Assembly: GCA_002746605.1 (NCBI GenBank)
Contig: PDPT01000012.1
Span: forward strand, 1 to 43,128
Source of the DNA: Ignavibacteriota bacterium
GTDB lineage: Bacteria; Bacteroidota; Ignavibacteria; Ignavibacteriales; Melioribacteraceae
Direction of reading: 5' to 3'
DNA length: 43,128 bases
Part shown: one piece after another, positions 8,880 through 18,266 of the stretch
Layout: every line of letters starts with the position of its first letter
Position numbering within the stretch: the stretch's first letter is position 1
Made by a program: the position numbers and the translations under genes
The notes under the pieces: generated by a model
Database searches by the model: none
The model's input: only the letters and a program-made list of their open reading frames with translations
Told to the model about the DNA's origin: nothing

Positions 8880-9638
8880 ATGGACATTACAAAAATGAAA
8901 AAAGCTTTTTTTATAATAATTATTGTAATCGGTTTGTGGAATTGTTCAAACATAAAAGATACTTCTGCATTTACCGCTGAACAACATTTGGAATATGCCA
9001 AACAACTTATGACTGATGAAGATTATGATGAAGCAATCAGAGAATTTAAAACAATAATTATGCAATACTCCGGTACACCGGTTAATGACGATGCACAATA
9101 TTTCTTAGCTTTTACATACTTTAAGAAAGAGCAATATTTACTTGCGGTATATGAATTCAGTAAGTTAATACGAGATATTACTACAAGTGAATATGTACAG
9201 GATGCTCAATACATGCTGGCTGAATCTTACTACAACCTTTCTCCTAATTATCAATTGGAACAGAGTTATACAAAAAAAGCAATAGAAGAATTTCAAAACT
9301 TTATTGAATTTTTTCCGCTTCATCCAAAAGTAAGTGAAGCCGAAAAAAAGATAGATGAACTTTATGTAAAATTTGCTGCAAAAGAATTTAACAATGCAGA
9401 AATTTATGAAAAAATGGAGTATTACAATGCAGCAATTAACTATTATAAAAATGTTAAAGATACCTATCACGATTCTGAGTATGCACCACTTGCTCAATAC
9501 AGATTAATAAAGCTGCTTGTAAAACGAAATAGAAACGATGAAGCACTTCGAAACATTGCTGAATATATAAAAAATTACCCCAACGATAAAAATGTAAGTG
9601 AACTTCAAGATTTAAATAAAGAGTTGGAAAATTTTTAA
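8880..9638 (+). CDS. bamD: outer-membrane assembly lipoprotein BamD
   Basis: A 252-residue TPR lipoprotein. The signal peptide ends with the lipobox LWNC, so Cys is the lipid anchor. The body is a series of TPR-like helical pairs: EQHLEYAKQLMTDEDYDEAI, then a BamD-typical stretch with DDAQYFLAFTYFKKEQY, then ASPN-like turns and a final AQYRLIKLLVKRNRNDEAL repeat. BamD is the essential partner of BamA in folding outer-membrane beta-barrels, of which this window encodes several. The methionine at 8895 is an equally good start, since it directly precedes the Lys-Lys of the signal peptide; I keep the upstream ATG. Its stop overlaps the start of the thioesterase gene by one base, implying translational coupling. 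Confidence 0.82.
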   Translation: MDITKMKKAFFIIIIVIGLWNCSNIKDTSAFTAEQHLEYAKQLMTDEDYDEAIREFKTIIMQYSGTPVNDDAQYFLAFTYFKKEQYLLAVYEFSKLIRDITTSEYVQDAQYMLAESYYNLSPNYQLEQSYTKKAIEEFQNFIEFFPLHPKVSEAEKKIDELYVKFAAKEFNNAEIYEKMEYYNAAINYYKNVKDTYHDSEYAPLAQYRLIKLLVKRNRNDEALRNIAEYIKNYPNDKNVSELQDLNKELENF

Positions 9639-10108
9639 TGAGTGTAAATAAAACTAAATATGTAAAAGATTCCGTTGTAACAATGACTGAGTTAATACTG
9701 CCTCAACATACCAATCAAATTGGGAATTTGTTGGGTGGACAACTAATGCACTGGATTGATATTTGTGCAGCCCTTGCAGCAAGTAAACATTCAGAAAGGA
9801 TTTGTGTAACCGCTTCTGTAGATAAAATAGATTTCCATCATCCTGTAAAGCTCGGTGATGTTGTAACTTTAACCGCTTCGGTAAATAGAGCTTTTAATAG
9901 TTCCGTAGAAGTAGGCGTTAAAGTAAAAACCGAAAACTATACAAAAGAGAAAAGCCTACATACAAATTCGGCTTATTTGACCTTTGTAGGAGTCGATGAA
10001 AACGGTAAACCGGTTAAAACATTTAAAGTTATTCCGGAAACTGAAGATGAAAAAAGAAGATATGAAGATGCGCTTGAGAGAAGGAAACAACGTCTTTCCG
10101 AAAGATAA
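9638..10108 (+). CDS. acyl-CoA thioesterase, hotdog fold (YciA/ACOT7 type)
   Basis: A 156-residue cytoplasmic hotdog-fold enzyme that should hydrolyse acyl-CoA to free acid and CoA. The signature PQHTNQIGNLLGGQLMHWID near residues 22-41 holds the Asn and Asp (Asn26/Asn30, Asp41) used by YciA/BACH-type thioesterases. ASVDKIDFHHPVKLGDVV is the second typical segment. A charged C-terminal helix rich in Glu, Lys and Arg ends the protein. The ATG shares a base with the bamD stop codon. The start of the next gene lies inside the 3' end of this one, so bamD, this gene and the FG-GAP gene probably form one transcript. Acyl chain preference cannot be told from sequence. Confidence 0.88.
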   Translation: MSVNKTKYVKDSVVTMTELILPQHTNQIGNLLGGQLMHWIDICAALAASKHSERICVTASVDKIDFHHPVKLGDVVTLTASVNRAFNSSVEVGVKVKTENYTKEKSLHTNSAYLTFVGVDENGKPVKTFKVIPETEDEKRRYEDALERRKQRLSER

Positions 10109-12125
10109 AATCTTTATAGCTATCATTTTTATTTTTTTATCTTTAAAAATAGATGCACAAATAGAACTAAATAATTTCGGGAAAGTAAATGTAGTTAAAA
10201 CTTTTCCCGGCTATAAAAATTTTACTTTAACCGATTTCAACAAAGATAATGTTAACGATATAATTCTGTTTGGCAGACAGTCCAAAAGTTTTGTACTGCA
10301 CAAGGGAATTAAAGGCTCAACTTTTTCTCACGCCATAAAAAAGTTTTTTTTCTATCCTATTGATGATTTTAAGTGGTTTAATAAATCCAAATCGGGAACT
10401 AATTATTATATTTTCATCTCTCGAGAAAAAAGGATTGCCGGTTTGGTTTCATTTACAAAAAATTATTCGCTGCAACTTTTGAACACTGTTAAATTCAACT
10501 CTTATCCTACTTCGATAGAAATATGCGATTTCACAAGCGACGGGAAAAATGAAGCATTAATTTACGGAAATAATTTTAACGGAATAGAAATAATCCAAAA
10601 TAATGGCTATAACTTAAATACCTGTAGGATACTCAAACAAAATTCTTTTGCCGATTTATCAATTATGGATTTTAACCAAGACGGAATGAAAGATATTATT
10701 GCCATAGATGTTCTTAGTAATTCAATAAAATTCTTTGATAATATTGATAACCTAGAGTTTGCCCAAAGTAGAACAATTGAAAGGGAAAGCATAATTCATT
10801 CAATTAATTCTTTTGATTATAATTCCGATTCATTCGTAGATTTAATCTCTGTAACCGATAATAATTTTGAAGTTTTTTACGGCGATTCTGTTTATTCATT
10901 TACCGAGTTAGAAAAAAGTAACTCACAATTTACTCATTCAAAATTACTCTTTAATGATTTTAACAGAAATGATAAAATGGATTTAGTGTCTCTTGATAAG
11001 ATTAACAGCAGCATTATCTTTCAATTTGATTATTTAACGAATAATAATATCTTTAAGTTTAAAGTAGATAAAGTTTCTGAGCTAAAAAATGAAAAAAGAA
11101 ATATTCTTATTTACAAAACTACAGGTACGCTTTATCGAATCAGTGATAAACAAAAAAATGAAACTGATTTTTCAATTTTTGCAAATAATGAAGCGTTAAA
11201 AATAAATTATGCTACTCAAGAAAAAAATAAAAGCATTAACATAATCTATAACAGTAATAATGAAAGTTCTTTGAGCTTATTTAATCTTGATGACAAAGCA
11301 AACTTAAAAAGTTTAATATCTTATGATTTTACAAATACGAATAATGAATTTGGGTTTTCCGATGATGCAAAAATGCTTATCGGTTATACAAAGGATAGCA
11401 AACTTTTGGAAATAATAAATCTTAAAAACAGCAACAAACCTCAGCATCTTTATTTCTATTCAAGATACCCCGTAAATAATTTTTTTTGGAACGATGATAA
11501 TCAAATAAGTTTAATTGAAACAAATAAAAATAACTTATTTCTAGAAAAAGTAAAATTGCATAGTGATTATTGCTTAACTGAAAGTACAAATTTAATTGAT
11601 AGTTCTTTGGTCTCTTCGGTTGCAACTACTCCGAATAACATTTTCTTTTGGAATAAAAAAAATACTAATTATTCTTTGATAAAAGTAAAAAATAATAACC
11701 GCAAAAAAATAATAAATATAAAAAGGAAAAATTTCCCTAAAGAATTTTCAATGATTACAAACTACTCTAACAAAAATGAGTTTTTAACATCCATAAAATC
11801 CGATAGCAAAGAAAAAATCTATTGGATCAAAAATAATAGGTACATTAAACTCTCTTCTAAGAACTCCGCAAAAATTATTTTAAATGAAAATAATTCAAAA
11901 TTATATTCTTCATCAAACAAAAATTATTTATTTGTTAGTGAAAATAATTTCGTAAAAAAATATAAAATTAATGAGAAACTTAAGACTATTACTATCAAAG
12001 ATTCAATTAAAACAAATAACTTGAATGATTTTTTTATAACTAACTTTTTTGGGGAAACTTATATAATTTATACTGATACATTAAATAATTTAATATCATT
12101 TAAAAAATTTGAAAATGAAAATTAA
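10062..12125 (+). CDS. secreted FG-GAP/VCBS repeat protein of unknown function
   Basis: An exported protein of about 687 residues. The hydrophobic signal core IFIAIIFIFLSLKIDAQ marks export. I place the start at the ATG at 10062, inside the end of the thioesterase gene; 10068 is also possible. The frame stays open further upstream (first ATG at 9996), but that adds a basic leader unlike a signal peptide. The first half carries at least five Asp-rich FG-GAP/VCBS-like motifs: TDFNKDNVNDI, CDFTSDGKNEA, MDFNQDGMKDI, FDYNSDSFVDL and NDFNRNDKMDL. These usually fold as calcium-binding beta-propeller blades. The second half is Asn/Lys/Ser-rich beta sequence with more degenerate repeats. I see no T9SS sorting tail. 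Its last 17 bases overlap the metalloprotease start, suggesting coupled expression and perhaps shared function at the surface. Confidence 0.75.
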   Translation: MKMRLREGNNVFPKDKIFIAIIFIFLSLKIDAQIELNNFGKVNVVKTFPGYKNFTLTDFNKDNVNDIILFGRQSKSFVLHKGIKGSTFSHAIKKFFFYPIDDFKWFNKSKSGTNYYIFISREKRIAGLVSFTKNYSLQLLNTVKFNSYPTSIEICDFTSDGKNEALIYGNNFNGIEIIQNNGYNLNTCRILKQNSFADLSIMDFNQDGMKDIIAIDVLSNSIKFFDNIDNLEFAQSRTIERESIIHSINSFDYNSDSFVDLISVTDNNFEVFYGDSVYSFTELEKSNSQFTHSKLLFNDFNRNDKMDLVSLDKINSSIIFQFDYLTNNNIFKFKVDKVSELKNEKRNILIYKTTGTLYRISDKQKNETDFSIFANNEALKINYATQEKNKSINIIYNSNNESSLSLFNLDDKANLKSLISYDFTNTNNEFGFSDDAKMLIGYTKDSKLLEIINLKNSNKPQHLYFYSRYPVNNFFWNDDNQISLIETNKNNLFLEKVKLHSDYCLTESTNLIDSSLVSSVATTPNNIFFWNKKNTNYSLIKVKNNNRKKIINIKRKNFPKEFSMITNYSNKNEFLTSIKSDSKEKIYWIKNNRYIKLSSKNSAKIILNENNSKLYSSSNKNYLFVSENNFVKKYKINEKLKTITIKDSIKTNNLNDFFITNFFGETYIIYTDTLNNLISFKKFENEN

Positions 12126-13779
12126 ACTGTTAATATTACTGCTTCTTACAACTTTTACCTACGGACAAAAAATTGATTCGTTATTTAATTTATTTGTATC
12201 TGCTTACGGTAATATTGCTCAGGGAAGGAACTCAGCTGAAGAAAAAATTACTAAATGCGGTTTCCCATTACAAGCTGCCATGAGAAACAATTACGAAAAA
12301 TTCTCGAACTCTCAACAGTTACAGCTTGAAAGTTATTTCGATAGACCCGATTTACAAACCTCGATAGTTTCACCTAATGGATTTTTTAGAATTCATTATG
12401 ATACAACGGGAAGAAACGCTCCCGCTTACGGAAATCTGACGGTTGCGCAAAGCGTTAAAGAAATTGCAATTGCTTTTGATTCGGCTTACACTTTTCAAGT
12501 TGAATATCTCGGCTATCCGCCGCCACCGCCTGATAATAACAAAGGCGGAGATAATCTTTATGATGTATATATAAAGTTTATAGGTGCCTATGGATTAACA
12601 ACAGCGGATGAATTGATTGTTGGTGATAAATATACTTCTTACATAGAAATAAATAACTCATTTTCCGGATCAAGTTTTTCTACAAATGGAATTAAAGCGG
12701 CAAGAGTTACAGCCGCTCATGAATTTCATCATGCGATTCAAATTGGGAATTATATGTTGCCCCGTTTAGAAGATATTTACTACGCTGAATTAACTTCTAC
12801 GGCTTTTGAGGAATTTATCTATGATGATGTAAACGACTATTATCATTATATGTCTAATCTTTTTAATTTTACTTCAAAAAAATTTGAAGAACACAATGGT
12901 TACGATTTGGCTTTGTGGAATATTTTCCTCTACCAAAAATTTAAAGCTGATGACCCGATGCTTGGACACAACATTGTAAAAAAAAGTTGGGAATATCTTG
13001 TAGAAGAAAGAGCAATAATTGCAATAGCAAAAGCATTAAGTTTCTATGGTTATTCGTTTGGTAATTTATTTAGCGAATTTGCCGTTTGGCTCTACTTTAC
13101 AAATCATAGGGCTATTGAGAATAAATATTTTGAAGAAGCAAAATTCTATCCTCTTGTAAAACCAACAAATAAATACAACCTTAATAAAAATATAATGCCC
13201 ATTACTTGTTTAACAAAACCGGTTTCTATGAACTATCTTTTATTTACAAACTCGCATACAGATTATAATGACTCAATAACAGCCATTTTTACCAATACGG
13301 ATGTTGAAGGTTCAATTACTAATTCAACAGGCATCAATATAAGTTTTAATCTTGCCGAAAAAAGTATAAACGGAGGTGTGAAAATAAATAAAGAATTAAA
13401 TTATTATGTTAAACTAACTGCCGATAAAAAAAAATATATAAGCGATAGTTATATAATAAATAATAAACTTGCCGCCGAGTTTGTTCCCCAAGCAAAAATT
13501 GATTTTGTTTATCCGCAGCCTTTTAATTATACGGATTATGAAAATCTGCACTTCCCGACAAACAATGACCAATCCGGTGTTGCTGAACTTTATATTTATT
13601 CAATTAATATGGAATTAGTTTTTTATGAAAAATTGCAAATTCCTAATTCCGGTAATACAGTTGTTACGTGGAATGCTTTAGATAATAACAATAACAAACT
13701 TGCCGGCGGAGTTTACATCTATGTAACTAAAACAAGTAATAACATTAAAAAAGGTAAATTTGTTATATTGAACAAATAA
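12109..13779 (+). CDS. secreted zinc metalloprotease with T9SS/FlgD-like C-terminal domain
   Basis: A 556-residue protein resembling the MXAN_6640-type putative metalloproteases. The signal peptide ends near TFTYGQ. The zinc motif HEFHH (His204, Glu205, His208) lies in RVTAAHEFHHAIQIG. A third ligand is probably in the downstream AELTSTAFEEFIYDD segment (Glu227 or Glu234/235). A proline run (YPPPPPDNN) precedes the catalytic part. From about residue 470 there is an Ig-like FlgD/T9SS sorting-type domain: VYPQPFN at its head, VTWNALDNNNNKLAGGVYIY, and the terminal KKGKFVILNK. In T9SS organisms such a tail directs cargo through the outer membrane. The gene overlaps the FG-GAP gene by 17 bases and precedes ccmA by 19 bases. 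Peptide substrate unknown. Confidence 0.82.
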   Translation: MKMKIKLLILLLLTTFTYGQKIDSLFNLFVSAYGNIAQGRNSAEEKITKCGFPLQAAMRNNYEKFSNSQQLQLESYFDRPDLQTSIVSPNGFFRIHYDTTGRNAPAYGNLTVAQSVKEIAIAFDSAYTFQVEYLGYPPPPPDNNKGGDNLYDVYIKFIGAYGLTTADELIVGDKYTSYIEINNSFSGSSFSTNGIKAARVTAAHEFHHAIQIGNYMLPRLEDIYYAELTSTAFEEFIYDDVNDYYHYMSNLFNFTSKKFEEHNGYDLALWNIFLYQKFKADDPMLGHNIVKKSWEYLVEERAIIAIAKALSFYGYSFGNLFSEFAVWLYFTNHRAIENKYFEEAKFYPLVKPTNKYNLNKNIMPITCLTKPVSMNYLLFTNSHTDYNDSITAIFTNTDVEGSITNSTGINISFNLAEKSINGGVKINKELNYYVKLTADKKKYISDSYIINNKLAAEFVPQAKIDFVYPQPFNYTDYENLHFPTNNDQSGVAELYIYSINMELVFYEKLQIPNSGNTVVTWNALDNNNNKLAGGVYIYVTKTSNNIKKGKFVILNK

Positions 13780-13798
13780 TTTTATAAAGTACTGCTAC

Positions 13799-14446
13799 AT
13801 GAACGAGTATAAATTATCTTTAACAAACATAACCAAAACATTCGGAAGAAGATTAATCTTTAAAGAGATAAACAAACATTTTTTAAGCGGTAATCTTTAT
13901 GGCTTTTCAGGAAGTAATGGCTCCGGGAAATCTACATTAATCAAAATTATTGCGGGCATAATCTCAGCTACAAAAGGAAAAGTTTCCCACTCAATCAATT
14001 CCAAAGAAATAGTTCCCGAGAAACTTCACAATCACATTGGTTTTGTGTCGCCTTATCTTGTCTTATACGATGAATTTACAGCTTATGAAAATTTAAAGCA
14101 CTTCTCAAAAATACGAGGTATAAAATTTAATAGCGAACGAGCTGATTTTCTATTGAGCCAAATAGAACTTTATGATAGAAAGGACGATTTGCTAAAAGGA
14201 TTCTCTTCGGGAATGAAACAAAGAATGAAATTTATTTTCTCTTTACTGCATAATCCGAAATTATTATTATTAGACGAACCTACTTCCAACTTGGATGCAG
14301 AAGGTAAAGATAAAATATATGAAATTATAAAAAATGAATCTGAAGAAAAACTAATTATTATAGCTTCAAACGAACAGAGCGATTTAAAACTTTGCTCGGA
14401 TATCTTAGATATTGAATACTTTAAGATTAAGGCAGTTCCATCATGA
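13799..14446 (+). CDS. ccmA: ABC transporter ATP-binding protein, CcmA-like
   Basis: A 215-residue ABC ATPase. Walker A is GSNGSGKST at 38-46, the Q-loop region follows in HIGFVSPYLVLYDEF, the signature is FSSGMKQRMKF, and Walker B is LLLLDEPTSNLD. The usual H-loop histidine appears replaced in IIIASNEQSD (Asn where His is expected). That is notable because this residue normally contacts the ATP gamma-phosphate. Small size and the directly following ccmB (4-base ATGA overlap at 14443-14446) indicate CcmA of the cytochrome c maturation CcmAB(C) system, which releases holo-CcmE after haem loading. Alone the protein could be any short ABC ATPase; the call rests on the ccmB partner. Confidence 0.82.
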   Translation: MNEYKLSLTNITKTFGRRLIFKEINKHFLSGNLYGFSGSNGSGKSTLIKIIAGIISATKGKVSHSINSKEIVPEKLHNHIGFVSPYLVLYDEFTAYENLKHFSKIRGIKFNSERADFLLSQIELYDRKDDLLKGFSSGMKQRMKFIFSLLHNPKLLLLDEPTSNLDAEGKDKIYEIIKNESEEKLIIIASNEQSDLKLCSDILDIEYFKIKAVPS

Positions 14447-15102
14447 ATTTTTTCGCAGTATTCAAAAAAGATTGGGAATCGGAACTAAGAACAAGATATG
14501 CAATAAATGCTTTGGCAATGTTTATTCTTGTAACTATCAGCGTAATTTTATTTTCAATCGGACAAGAAAAAATAAGCTTGTACTTAACCGGCGGATTGTT
14601 TTGGGTTGTAATTTTCTTTTCAGCCATGTCAGGTTTATCTCGTGTCTTTGTTTCGGAAGAGGAACGCGGAACTACACTAACTCTTCAATTGCTCGCAGCT
14701 CCTTCAACAATTTTTTTCGGTAAGCTGTTCTTTAATCTTGTTCTTGTTTTCATAATGAACATTTTTATTTTCTTACTATATTTATTACTTTTTGAATCAT
14801 TTGTTATTCTTAATTATTCACTTTTTTTTCTTGCACTATTCTTTGGAAACATTGGGATTGCTGTTTCCTCAACTTTAATTGCAGCAATTATTTCAAAAGC
14901 TAATTCCAAAGGAACCCTTTATCCAGTACTTTCATTTCCAATCTTGCTCCCTTTGATTTTAACATTGATGGAGTTAACAAAATTTGCAATAGACGGACAA
15001 GCTTTAGATGAAGCATTTGCTGAACTAATTGTACTTTTATGTTATGATGGTATTATGCTAACCGCCGGATTTATGCTATTCGATTTTATTTGGAAAGATT
15101 AA
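14443..15102 (+). CDS. ccmB: haem exporter membrane protein CcmB
   Basis: A 219-residue polytopic inner-membrane protein with about six hydrophobic helices. It opens with the CcmB-typical FFAVFKKDWESELRTRYAIN. The conserved cytoplasmic loop VFVSEEERGTTLTLQLLAAP follows the second helix, and the late segment YPVLSFPILLPLILTLMEL is also characteristic. CcmB pairs with CcmA in cytochrome c maturation system I. The start overlaps the ccmA stop in ATGA, so the two should be made in fixed ratio. No ccmC, ccmE or ccmF follows: a strong terminator comes immediately after the stop. The rest of the system, if present, must be elsewhere. Confidence 0.88.
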   Translation: MNFFAVFKKDWESELRTRYAINALAMFILVTISVILFSIGQEKISLYLTGGLFWVVIFFSAMSGLSRVFVSEEERGTTLTLQLLAAPSTIFFGKLFFNLVLVFIMNIFIFLLYLLLFESFVILNYSLFFLALFFGNIGIAVSSTLIAAIISKANSKGTLYPVLSFPILLPLILTLMELTKFAIDGQALDEAFAELIVLLCYDGIMLTAGFMLFDFIWKD

Positions 15103-15135
15103 TACGCAAAGCAATCCTTCGCGTATATTTTTTTT
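15102..15135 (+). terminator. strong rho-independent terminator after ccmB
   Basis: The stem pairs 15102-15107 with 15121-15126, continues after one A-C mismatch with three more pairs (15109-15111 with 15117-15119), and has a 5-base loop. Eight T residues follow at 15128-15135. The first stem base is the last base of the ccmB stop codon. This closes the bamD-to-ccmB run. Confidence 0.88.
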
Positions 15136-15227
15136 GAGTAAACACAACCTTTTTATTTTTTATCAATCAAAATACAATAAAAGATAGTTCTCTATCGTTC
15201 ATAAATAAAAAATTAAAGGATAATTTG

Positions 15228-17864
15228 ATGAAAAAATTTATATTCGTACTCTCGCTTTTTTTGTCTGTTACATTTAGTCTCGATGCAAAAGATAGTCTGA
15301 AAATAAAAGCAAATAGATTAACAAAAAAGATAAACTTAGATGGCAAATTAAATGAACCAATTTATAAACAAAAATCAATTTCGGGATTTATTCAAAAAAA
15401 TCCTGACGAAGGTAAAAGAGCAACGGAAAAAACTAATGTTTGGATTTCCTACGATAATGATTATATTTATTTCAGTGCTGAATTATTAGACTCTGAAGCT
15501 GATGTAATAGATAAAACTCTGCTTAGAAAAGATTATTACAATCCTTCCGATTGGTTCTTTATATATATTGATACATACAATGATGATAAATCAGGCTACT
15601 TCTTTGGAGTAAATGCAGGTGGTTCTCAAATAGACGGAACTATCTATAACGACAGTTGGATGAATGATTCTTGGGATGGAATTTGGGAATCGAAAACAAG
15701 CGTAAATAATAATGGATGGTCACTTGAAGTAAAGATTCCTTTTTCGCAAGTTCGATTTAAAGAAGCTAAAAACATGACTTGGGGAGTAAACTTTAATAGA
15801 GAAATAAAACGTAACAATGAAGAAACGTATCTTGTTATGGTTCCAAAGAAAGAAAGTGGGTTTGTCTCGCACTTTGTAGATTTAGTAGGACTAAATGGTA
15901 TAACATCCAAACAAAGGTTAGAAGTGCGTCCTTATGTTGTTCAAAAAGCACAATATTTAATTCATGATCAAGATGATCCTTTCTACAAAGGGAATCGGTA
16001 CCCAACTAATATTGGTGCTGATATAAAAATTGGTCTCGGCAGTAATTTTAATTTGGATGCAACAATAAATCCTGATTTCGGACAAGTTGAAGTTGATCCG
16101 GCAGTTGTAAATTTATCAGCATTCGAAACTTACTTTAGCGAAAAAAGACCCTTCTTTATTGAAGGTGAAAATCTTTTTGAGTACGGTTACGGTGCTGCTA
16201 ACAATAATTGGTTTTTCAACTTTGGAAGTCCTAGTCTTTTCTATTCCAGACGAATAGGGCATTCACCTTCAGGAAATTTACCTAATTATGATTATAAAGA
16301 TTATCCAAGAGAAACAAGAATTTTGGGTGCAGCAAAATTAACCGGAAAGGTTGATGAATCTTGGACACTTGGTGCTCTCAGTGCTACAACGGAAAGAACT
16401 TATGCTAAAATTATTACAGATGGAATTAAATCAGAACATGAAGTTGAACCTTTTACACATTATGGAGTTGTTCGCTCGCAAAAAGAATTTAATAACGGAA
16501 AACAAGCACTTGGGTTTATGGTTACAAGTGTAAATAGAGACTTACGAACAGAAAATTTATCAGATAATTTAGTTAAAAATGCTTATAATTTTGGAATTGA
16601 CGGATGGACTTTTCTTGATAGCTCGGAAACATATATTTTAACAGGTTTTCTTGCAGGCTCGCACATAAACGGTTCTAAAAAAGCACTTACAAATGTTCAG
16701 AAAAAGCCTTATCATTATTTTCAGAGACCTGATAATCCTTACATGAGTTTAGACACAAACAGAACAACCTTAAACGGATATTATTCCAGGATAGCTTTAA
16801 ATAAACAGAAAGGAAACTTTTTTGTTAATGCTTCGGTTGGAACGGTTTCACCAGGTTTTGAAAATAGTGATCTTGGATTTCAATGGATGGATGCAAGAAT
16901 AAACGGTCATGTTGTTTTGGGCTATAGATGGTATGAACCGGATAATTTATTTAGAAAAAAAATTATTAATTTTTCTCATTTTGAAAATTATGATTTTCAA
17001 GGTAATAATACTGGTAATGGATTTATGCTTTACGTTTACGGAAAATTTATGAACTACTATTGGTTAAATATCGGAGGTAATTATAGTCTTGCAACATTCA
17101 GCAAAACTAAAACAAGAGGCGGACCAATAATGAAAAATCCTTCAAGTTATTCTTTTAACTTTAACATAGGTTCCGATTCCAGAAAAAAAATTGTCTATTC
17201 TGTTTATGGGCATTACGGAAATTCAGAAATAGATGAACCCAGATGGAATTTCCAAGTTGATTTTAACTGGAAGCCGAGTTCACAAATTTCTTTTAGTTTT
17301 GGACCTAATCTTAGTTTAGAAAAAGGGAAAAAACAGTGGATTGGTAATTTTGAAGATCCATACGCAGTTAAAACTTATAAAACTCGTTACGTTTTCGGAG
17401 ATATAGATTATCGTACAATTTCGGGGAAGATAAGATTAAACTGGACGATCACTCCTCAAATTAGCTTACAACTTTTTATGCAGCCTTTAATGTCAATTGG
17501 TAAATATTCTAATTTCAAAGAACTTGCGGAACCAAGGACATTTGATTTTAATAAATATAAAAAAGTTGGAAGCGTTTCCTATAACAAAGAAGAAAGTGAA
17601 TACACTATTGATCCGGATGGAAGTGGCGATGCTCAAGCATTTACATTTAGCAATCCCGATTTTAATTTTAAGTCGTTACGGAGCACTATTGTCTTCAGGT
17701 GGGAAGTTTTACCGGGTTCAATCTTTTATTTAGTTTGGTCCCATGATAGAACAAACTTTGATGATCCTGGCAAAATGGTGTTTGGTAGGGATTTTAAAAA
17801 CTTAATGAATGCCGAAACGAACAATATTTTTCTTGCTAAATTTTCGTATTGGTTAGATATATAA
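15228..17864 (+). CDS. DUF5916 outer-membrane protein with N-terminal CBM9-like domain
   Basis: An 878-residue exported protein, started at the ATG at 15228 with AAAGGA upstream. After a signal peptide ending near LDAKD comes a carbohydrate-binding-module-9-like domain (about residues 25-210). Its family pattern includes KINLDGKLNEPIY, VWISYDNDYIYFSAEL, DSWDGIWESKT and WSLEVKIPFSQVRF. The remaining 650 residues are the DUF5916 part, rich in aromatic beta strands that look like an outer-membrane barrel. It includes NPDFGQVEVDPAVVNLSAFET and FFIEGENLF, hallmarks of the family. Members are common in Bacteroidota and relatives and are often near peptidases or nutrient-uptake genes; their role is not established. 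It is a single gene here, flanked by the ccmB terminator and a weak hairpin. Confidence 0.88.
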   Translation: MKKFIFVLSLFLSVTFSLDAKDSLKIKANRLTKKINLDGKLNEPIYKQKSISGFIQKNPDEGKRATEKTNVWISYDNDYIYFSAELLDSEADVIDKTLLRKDYYNPSDWFFIYIDTYNDDKSGYFFGVNAGGSQIDGTIYNDSWMNDSWDGIWESKTSVNNNGWSLEVKIPFSQVRFKEAKNMTWGVNFNREIKRNNEETYLVMVPKKESGFVSHFVDLVGLNGITSKQRLEVRPYVVQKAQYLIHDQDDPFYKGNRYPTNIGADIKIGLGSNFNLDATINPDFGQVEVDPAVVNLSAFETYFSEKRPFFIEGENLFEYGYGAANNNWFFNFGSPSLFYSRRIGHSPSGNLPNYDYKDYPRETRILGAAKLTGKVDESWTLGALSATTERTYAKIITDGIKSEHEVEPFTHYGVVRSQKEFNNGKQALGFMVTSVNRDLRTENLSDNLVKNAYNFGIDGWTFLDSSETYILTGFLAGSHINGSKKALTNVQKKPYHYFQRPDNPYMSLDTNRTTLNGYYSRIALNKQKGNFFVNASVGTVSPGFENSDLGFQWMDARINGHVVLGYRWYEPDNLFRKKIINFSHFENYDFQGNNTGNGFMLYVYGKFMNYYWLNIGGNYSLATFSKTKTRGGPIMKNPSSYSFNFNIGSDSRKKIVYSVYGHYGNSEIDEPRWNFQVDFNWKPSSQISFSFGPNLSLEKGKKQWIGNFEDPYAVKTYKTRYVFGDIDYRTISGKIRLNWTITPQISLQLFMQPLMSIGKYSNFKELAEPRTFDFNKYKKVGSVSYNKEESEYTIDPDGSGDAQAFTFSNPDFNFKSLRSTIVFRWEVLPGSIFYLVWSHDRTNFDDPGKMVFGRDFKNLMNAETNNIFLAKFSYWLDI

Positions 17865-17873
17865 AATAAATGC

Positions 17874-17898
17874 TCCCGCAAGAATGTTTTAGACGGGA
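17874..17898 (+). terminator. weak hairpin after the DUF5916 gene
   Basis: A 5-bp GC-rich inverted repeat (TCCCG at 17874-17878, CGGGA at 17894-17898) lies 10 bases after the stop and is followed by AAAATTTT. The loop is long (15 bases) and the T-run short, so this is only a candidate terminator. Confidence 0.35.
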
Positions 17899-18266
17899 AA
17901 ATTTTAAAGATAAAACAGAAAATATAATCATTAGATTATTATATTGGTTAACTGTCAAATTATTTGATTATCTCCAGAGAGTTCAAATTATTGTTAAAAG
18001 TAGAGAATTTTTTTCTTTTTGATACTTTTGTCTTGTTAGCAAATCCACAATAAAAATAAATATTAACAAAATGTTTCTTTCGTAACAACAGCAAATAAAT
18101 AAACTCATACACAATATATACTCTATCACTTGGACCCAACATTAAGCAAACATCTGTTTTGTTTTATCATAAATCTGCGAGAAATTATTTCGCACTTTTT
18201 TATTGGTCAAAGCGAAACATAAAAGAAGATTAAATCTTTTCATTCTATCAATATTGTAATGTTGAT

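Noticed and set aside
9165..9497. Minus-strand open frame of 110 codons inside bamD
   Set aside because: Antisense shadow of bamD, dominated by Ile, Phe and Cys as expected for reversed AT-rich coding sequence.
17960..18142. Minus-strand open frame of 60 codons between DUF5916 and sufE genes
   Set aside because: No ribosome site, no recognisable motif, composition typical of translated AT-rich spacer.
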